A stretch of 6,199 nucleotides of DNA from NCBI GenBank assembly GCA_023136145.1, contig JAGLRU010000317.1, positions 1 to 6,199 of the forward strand, given 5' to 3'. The position numbers and the translations under genes are program-made. Below the pieces are notes generated by a model that saw nothing but the letters and a program-made list of their open reading frames with translations, had not been told where the DNA came from and made no database searches. Below are positions 6,101 to 6,199 of the stretch, in pieces. Position 1 is the first letter of the stretch. Each line of letters opens with the position of its first letter. This stretch comes from Alphaproteobacteria bacterium (GTDB lineage: Bacteria; Pseudomonadota; Alphaproteobacteria; Micavibrionales; UBA2020).

Positions 6101-6199
6101 TTTCTACAGATGTACTTGAGGTTGATAAAACGTTTGATATTAAATGGGAATGGGGCGGAACAATGCCAGAGGTAAAAATAACATATTCTACAAACGGAG
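1..6199 (+). CDS. Internal fragment of a giant tandem Ig-like (NGGE/Kre9-type) repeat surface protein; both ends outside the window
   Basis: Frame 1 is open for all 2066 complete codons, with no stop and no frameshift. The translation is a chain of about 105-residue beta-rich modules, 19 complete and two partial, each with I-x-W, a Y-S-x-[DN]-G turn, a second Trp followed by x-[VI]-P-[DN], [VI]-[RK]-V-x-[DS] and a closing F-x-I-x-G. This matches the general pattern of bacterial repeats related to the Kre9/Knh1 Ig-like family; that assignment is from pattern memory. The protein is acidic, rich in Asp, Asn, Ser, Thr, Gly and Val, and has few cysteines (about 15, mostly one per module). No signal peptide, transmembrane segment, sorting signal or catalytic motif is visible. 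In-frame ATG codons occur, but all lie inside conserved modules without an intergenic gap, so none is taken as a start. The likely role, by inference, is an extended extracellular adhesin, stalk or surface-layer component. The open frame is near certain; the function is not. Confidence 0.96.
121..474 (+). repeat. Ig-like module R1 (118 residues, longest complete module)
   Basis: The module carries Y-N-I-T-W followed by H-G-N-I-A-N-V-N-I (aromatic-Gly subtype), the second Trp in Y-S-W-N-I-A-E, V-K-I-K-V-L-D-A-D and closing F-N-I-I-G. The usual Y-S is replaced by G-S, and the P-N-G-G-E turn is not recognisable. The loop between this point and the second Trp is the longest of the array (about 45 residues against 24-28 in compact modules) and is rich in Gly and acidic residues. 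Bases 193-219 match bases 862-888 of R3 closely. Confidence 0.85.
475..774 (+). repeat. Ig-like module R2 (100 residues)
   Basis: A compact, near-consensus module: F-E-I-K-W-N-K-W-G-T-I, then V-K-I-E-Y-S-T-D, the loop T-D-N-D-G-S before F-E-W-T-P-T-D, F-I-K-V-T-D and closing V-D-V-K-G. The opening turn is A-P-K-L-G-D rather than P-N-G-G-E. By hand count it has about 18 acidic and 8 Lys/Arg residues. Confidence 0.87.
775..1080 (+). repeat. Ig-like module R3 (102 residues)
   Basis: It shows H-E-I-T-W-T-K-H-G-N-I-S-N-V-N-V-E-Y-S (aromatic-Gly subtype like R1 and R2), the second Trp in H-L-W-T-P-N, Y-I-R-V-S-D-A and the closing F-R-L-V-G. The opening turn is degenerate. The DNA around H-G-N-I (from base 862) is nearly the same as in R1, suggesting common descent with it. 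Confidence 0.87.
1081..1377 (+). repeat. Ig-like module R4 (99 residues)
   Basis: It opens with the clear turn I-S-P-T-G-G-E-I-Y, followed by N-I-T-W-K-T-T-G-N-V-D-K-V-R-I-D-Y-S, the K-D-G-G turn, the second Trp in Y-Q-W-N-I-G-D and V-V-V-R-V-A-D-K. The final strand is R-I-K-V, without the usual Phe and Gly. A single Cys lies in T-Y-C-N-A, after the R-V strand. Confidence 0.87.
1378..1686 (+). repeat. Ig-like module R5 (103 residues, two cysteines)
   Basis: It has T-I-K-W-G-T-T-G-S-C-P-Q-V-K-L-E, then L-S-V-D-E-D where other modules have Y-S-x-D-G, the second Trp in I-I-W-D-P-V-D-D, F-C-I-I-R-V-S-D-S and the closing F-Y-I-R-G. The P-N-G-G-E turn is replaced by a longer segment (T-S-G-T-M-L-P-L-A-G). 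Its two Cys, one after the first Trp strand and one just before R-V, could pair across the sandwich; the only other two-Cys module is R16. Confidence 0.85.
1687..2013 (+). repeat. Ig-like module R6 (109 residues), canonical NGGE turn
   Basis: One of two modules with a perfect P-N-G-G-E turn (L-D-Q-P-N-G-G-E-D), followed by Y-D-I-K-W-T-T-L-G-T-I-E-S-V-K-L-E-Y-S, the second Trp in F-S-W-S-V-P-D-E-I-S, V-R-V-K-V-T-D-N and F-N-I-R. The closing Gly is Asp. The loop between Y-S and the second Trp is long (about 40 residues) and contains L-I-A-N, recalling I-I-A-N in R14 and R19. Confidence 0.9.
2014..2334 (+). repeat. Ig-like module R7 (107 residues), first Trp replaced by Met
   Basis: The I-x-W position reads A-I-G-M-T-K-V-G, so the core Trp is lost. 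The rest is conserved: V-A-L-E-Y-S-S-D-G, the loop D-Y-C-K-D-E-S-N-V-E-A, the second Trp in F-T-W-K-I-P-D-H-I, V-T-V-R-V-S-S and F-K-I-K-G. It is the sister of R8, with which it shares the T-K-x-G motif, the Y-C-x-D-x-S-N loop and long DNA identity. Confidence 0.87.
2152..2235 (+). repeat. DNA-level direct repeat, copy 1 (R7 loop and second-Trp strand)
   Basis: These 84 bases, from the Y-C codons through T-W-K-I-P, align to bases 2470-2556. By hand count 72 of 84 aligned bases are identical, with one inserted codon (tct) in the second copy. This is far above the similarity of most module pairs here and indicates a recent duplication or gene conversion. Confidence 0.88.
2335..2646 (+). repeat. 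Ig-like module R8 (104 residues), first Trp replaced by Phe
   Basis: The Trp position reads D-I-T-F-T-K-T-G-S-I. It continues V-E-I-K-Y-S-V-N-G, the loop E-Y-C-E-D-A-S-N-A-E-A, the second Trp in F-T-W-K-V-P-N-Q-I-S, I-T-V-R-V-M-D-T and F-K-I-A-A in place of F-x-I-x-G. The opening turn is degenerate (A-P-I-Q-D-E). Its central loop is a close DNA copy of that in R7. Confidence 0.87.
2470..2556 (+). repeat. DNA-level direct repeat, copy 2 (R8 loop and second-Trp strand)
   Basis: Partner of the segment at 2152-2235, offset by 318 bases at its start, which is one module length. It carries one extra in-frame codon before the Tyr of the second-Trp strand. Both synonymous and amino-acid-changing differences are present. 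Confidence 0.88.
2647..2946 (+). repeat. Ig-like module R9 (100 residues)
   Basis: It opens with I-T-T-P-N-G-G-S-F-Y-E-V-G, then C-P-I-N-W-K-Q-H-G-N-M (aromatic-Gly subtype), K-V-D-L-V-Y-D, the second Trp in F-D-W-T-T-P-D-A-I, L-R-I-K-I-R-D-N-D-G and the closing F-E-I-R-G. The spacing from first Trp to Tyr is 16 residues instead of the usual 14. One Cys precedes the first Trp strand. Confidence 0.88.
2947..3291 (+). repeat. Ig-like module R10 (115 residues)
   Basis: It has N-V-S-W-R-K-W-G-N-I-T-S-V-K-L-E-Y-T (like R2), a long loop of about 40 residues before the second Trp in Y-D-W-V-I-P-D-N, V-K-V-K-V-S-N and F-L-I-I-R-P. The opening turn is expanded to P-P-L-A-G-E-D-G-E. The V-E-G-A-E stretch and G-P-Y of its loop recall the V-E-A and Pro-Tyr of the R7 and R8 loops. 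Confidence 0.86.
3292..3627 (+). repeat. Ig-like module R11 (112 residues), divergent, second Trp missing
   Basis: It opens with G-F-G-W-L-T-P-D-P-E, then Y-V-F-T-W-D-T-F-G-T-V-D-N-V-K-I-L-Y-S, a long loop, and T-L-L-N-I-P-D-D-I-N with Leu in place of the second Trp. The next strand is Y-L-M-I-L-D-A rather than V-R-V-x-D, and it closes with C-Q-I-R-G. This is the most divergent complete module of the window, but frame and order of elements are kept. Confidence 0.83.
3628..3942 (+). repeat. Ig-like module R12 (105 residues)
   Basis: It has R-I-E-W-K-T-K-G-T-L-A-T-I-K-I-E-Y-S-K-D followed by Gly-Gly, the second Trp in Y-L-D-W-L-V-D-G-D, I-C-A-V-R-I-T-D-N and F-P-I-K-A at the end. The opening turn is K-P-D-S-S-S. 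Its Y-S-K-D-G-G turn is shared with R4. The Cys lies three residues before the Arg of the V-R-I strand, the same place as in R5 and R16. Confidence 0.87.
3943..4236 (+). repeat. Ig-like module R13 (98 residues)
   Basis: A compact, cysteine-free module: V-V-S-P-T-N-T-D-T-W, T-I-S-W-N-T-I-G-A-V-D-K-V-D-L-Y-Y, the second Trp in Y-P-W-Q-V-A-D-S-V-S, A-K-I-K-V-V-D-V-S-D and the closing F-K-I-R-G. The Y-S-x-D-G turn is replaced by Y-F-R-E-S-T-G-Q-W. Confidence 0.87.
4237..4548 (+). repeat. Ig-like module R14 (104 residues)
   Basis: It opens with L-I-Y-P-N-D-A-G-E-E, then C-S-I-Q-W-E-P-H-G-S-I (aromatic-Gly subtype), V-F-V-E-Y-F-L-D, the loop D-G-D-N-I-I-A-N-S-G before V-A-W-I-V-P-D, A-L-I-K-V-R-S-I and F-R-I-I-A. 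The D-G plus I-I-A-N loop is shared with R19. The linker to R15 runs directly into Gly-Phe. Confidence 0.87.
4549..4842 (+). repeat. Ig-like module R15 (98 residues), W-T-C subtype, canonical NGGE turn
   Basis: It opens with G-F-T-L-L-K-P-N-G-G-E-P, then T-I-E-W-T-C-T-S-E-Y-I-S-D-V-T-I-D-Y-S, the L-D-G-G turn, the second Trp in E-I-W-D-V-P-N-D-I, A-R-I-R-I-S-D-A and F-F-L-R-A. First of four consecutive modules with Cys two residues after the first Trp (codon 4621-4623). It resembles R17 in its Gly-Phe start and its stretched Trp-to-Tyr spacing. Confidence 0.9.
4843..5127 (+). repeat. Ig-like module R16 (95 residues, shortest complete module), W-T-C subtype
   Basis: It has K-L-E-L-K-Q-P-D-G-E-E-T-F, A-V-K-W-T-C-L-G-D-I-P-Q-V-N-L-E-Y-T, a short loop of T-N-N-G-E, the second Trp in F-S-W-T-I-L-D-D, C-L-L-R-V-S-D-P and F-R-I-V-P. 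Two Cys are present, one in W-T-C (codon 4915-4917) and one before L-L-R-V, so an intradomain disulfide is possible. It resembles R18 in spacing and linker. Confidence 0.89.
5128..5433 (+). repeat. Ig-like module R17 (102 residues), W-T-C subtype
   Basis: It opens with G-F-V-M-T-Y-P-V-G-T-E-D, then T-I-T-W-T-C-T-A-P-S-Q-L-S-T-V-T-I-W-Y-S, the V-N-G-G turn, the loop T-D-N-D-G-E-E, the second Trp in E-L-W-E-S-I, A-Q-L-R-V-G-D-P and F-D-I-S-A. The P-D after the second Trp is missing and the following segment is extended (G-N-G-A-G-D-I-G-V-D-K). The single Cys is at codon 5200-5202. Confidence 0.87.
5434..5742 (+). repeat. Ig-like module R18 (103 residues), W-T-C subtype
   Basis: It has N-F-E-I-I-S-P-N-G-G-G-T-Y, P-I-S-W-T-C-N-G-T-V-S-E-V-D-L-Y-Y-S, the second Trp in Y-N-W-S-A-N-D-A-I-S, V-R-V-R-V-A-D-S and the closing F-R-I-K-G. 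The turn before the last strand is strongly acidic (Y-A-D-D-D-S-D-A-D-F). By hand count there are 17 acidic and 5 Lys/Arg residues. The single Cys is at codon 5506-5508. Confidence 0.89.
5743..6078 (+). repeat. Ig-like module R19 (112 residues), W-G-W subtype
   Basis: It has Y-D-V-K-W-G-W-I-G-T-I-P-E-V-K-I-T-Y-S-I followed by Asn-Gly, a long loop (about 42 residues to the second Trp) with D-D-G-I-I-A-N and a Gly/Ala/Ser-rich stretch, F-S-W-T-I-P-D-E-A, V-I-R-I-V-D-S and the closing F-H-I-V-G. It has no Cys. The first-Trp region is a near copy, in DNA, of that in R20. Confidence 0.88.
5800..5862 (+). repeat. DNA-level direct repeat, copy 1 (R19 first-Trp strand)
   Basis: These 63 bases, from the D-V-K-W codons to the Asn-Gly turn, match bases 6136-6198 at 55 of 63 positions by hand count, with no gap. 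The 3' part is nearly perfect: in the 41 bases from the Gly-Thr codons onward only two differ. The copies are 336 bases apart, one module length. Confidence 0.9.
6079..6199 (+). repeat. Ig-like module R20, N-terminal part only
   Basis: About 40 residues of the next module: Y-I-I-A-K-E-P-V-S-T-D, then F-D-I-K-W-E-W-G-G-T-M-P-E-V-K-I-T-Y-S-T and Asn-Gly, where the window ends in mid-module. The array therefore continues downstream. It is the sister of R19. Confidence 0.87.
6136..6198 (+). repeat. DNA-level direct repeat, copy 2 (R20 first-Trp strand)
   Basis: Partner of 5800-5862. The similarity runs up to the edge of the window, so the full duplicated unit may extend beyond it. Confidence 0.9.

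Noticed and set aside
1..6199. Internal in-frame ATG codons as possible gene starts (for example in the N-M-P-D stretch of R9 or the G-F-V-M stretch of R17)
   Set aside because: Each falls within a module whose upstream half is also conserved, and the frame is continuous across it, so a start there would cut a domain.
1..6199. CRISPR array or noncoding satellite as explanation of the periodicity
   Set aside because: The period is about 313 bases, varies from 285 to 354 in multiples of three, and conservation is at protein rather than DNA level. This is a coding domain array.
1..6199. Fibronectin type III, cadherin or PKD domain assignment
   Set aside because: The modules are Ig-like sandwiches of similar length, but the N-G-G-E turn, I-x-W, W-x-V-P-D and V-R-V-x-D order fits the Kre9/NGGE-type pattern better, and I see no cadherin D-x-N-D-N or PKD W-D-F-G-D motif. 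A profile search would settle this.

Overview
The window is one uninterrupted coding region. Forward frame 1 (codons starting at base 1) runs from base 1 to base 6198 with no stop, giving 2066 residues, and base 6199 begins the next codon. Neither the true start nor the true stop is in view, so this is an internal slice of a very large gene. There is no intergenic DNA, RNA gene, promoter, terminator, mobile element or CRISPR array.

The protein is a tandem array of about 105-residue beta-rich Ig-like modules: 19 complete (R1-R19), with the end of one (R0) before them and the start of another (R20) after. The recurring pattern, in order, is: a short strand ending P-N-G-G-E or a variant; a strand with I-x-W; x-x-G-x-[IV]-x-x-V-x-[IL]-x-Y-S-x-[DN]-G; a variable loop; a second Trp followed by x-[VI]-P-[DN]; [VI]-[RK]-V-x-[DS]; an Asp/Ser-rich turn; and F-x-I-x-G leading straight into the next module. 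This resembles the bacterial NGGE-type repeats related to the Kre9/Knh1 N-terminal Ig-like family (PF10342 as I recall it; not searched). I see no enzyme domain, signal peptide, membrane segment or anchor, which fits an interior stretch of a secreted or surface-displayed filamentous protein.

The modules fall into neighbouring subtypes: R1-R3 with aromatic-Gly after the Trp; R4-R8 and R11-R13 with T/K-x-G; R9, R10 and R14 again aromatic-Gly; R15-R18 with W-T-C; R19-R20 with W-[GE]-W. R7/R8 and R19/R20 remain alike at the DNA level, and R15-R18 look like a duplicated two-module unit. The array therefore appears to have grown by repeated local duplication.

The organism cannot be fixed from this sequence. 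The moderately AT-rich composition, the standard code (Trp always TGG, no in-frame TGA) and the intron-free frame point to a bacterium. Giant repetitive surface proteins of this style are known from Omnitrophota and other environmental candidate phyla, but that placement is only an inference.
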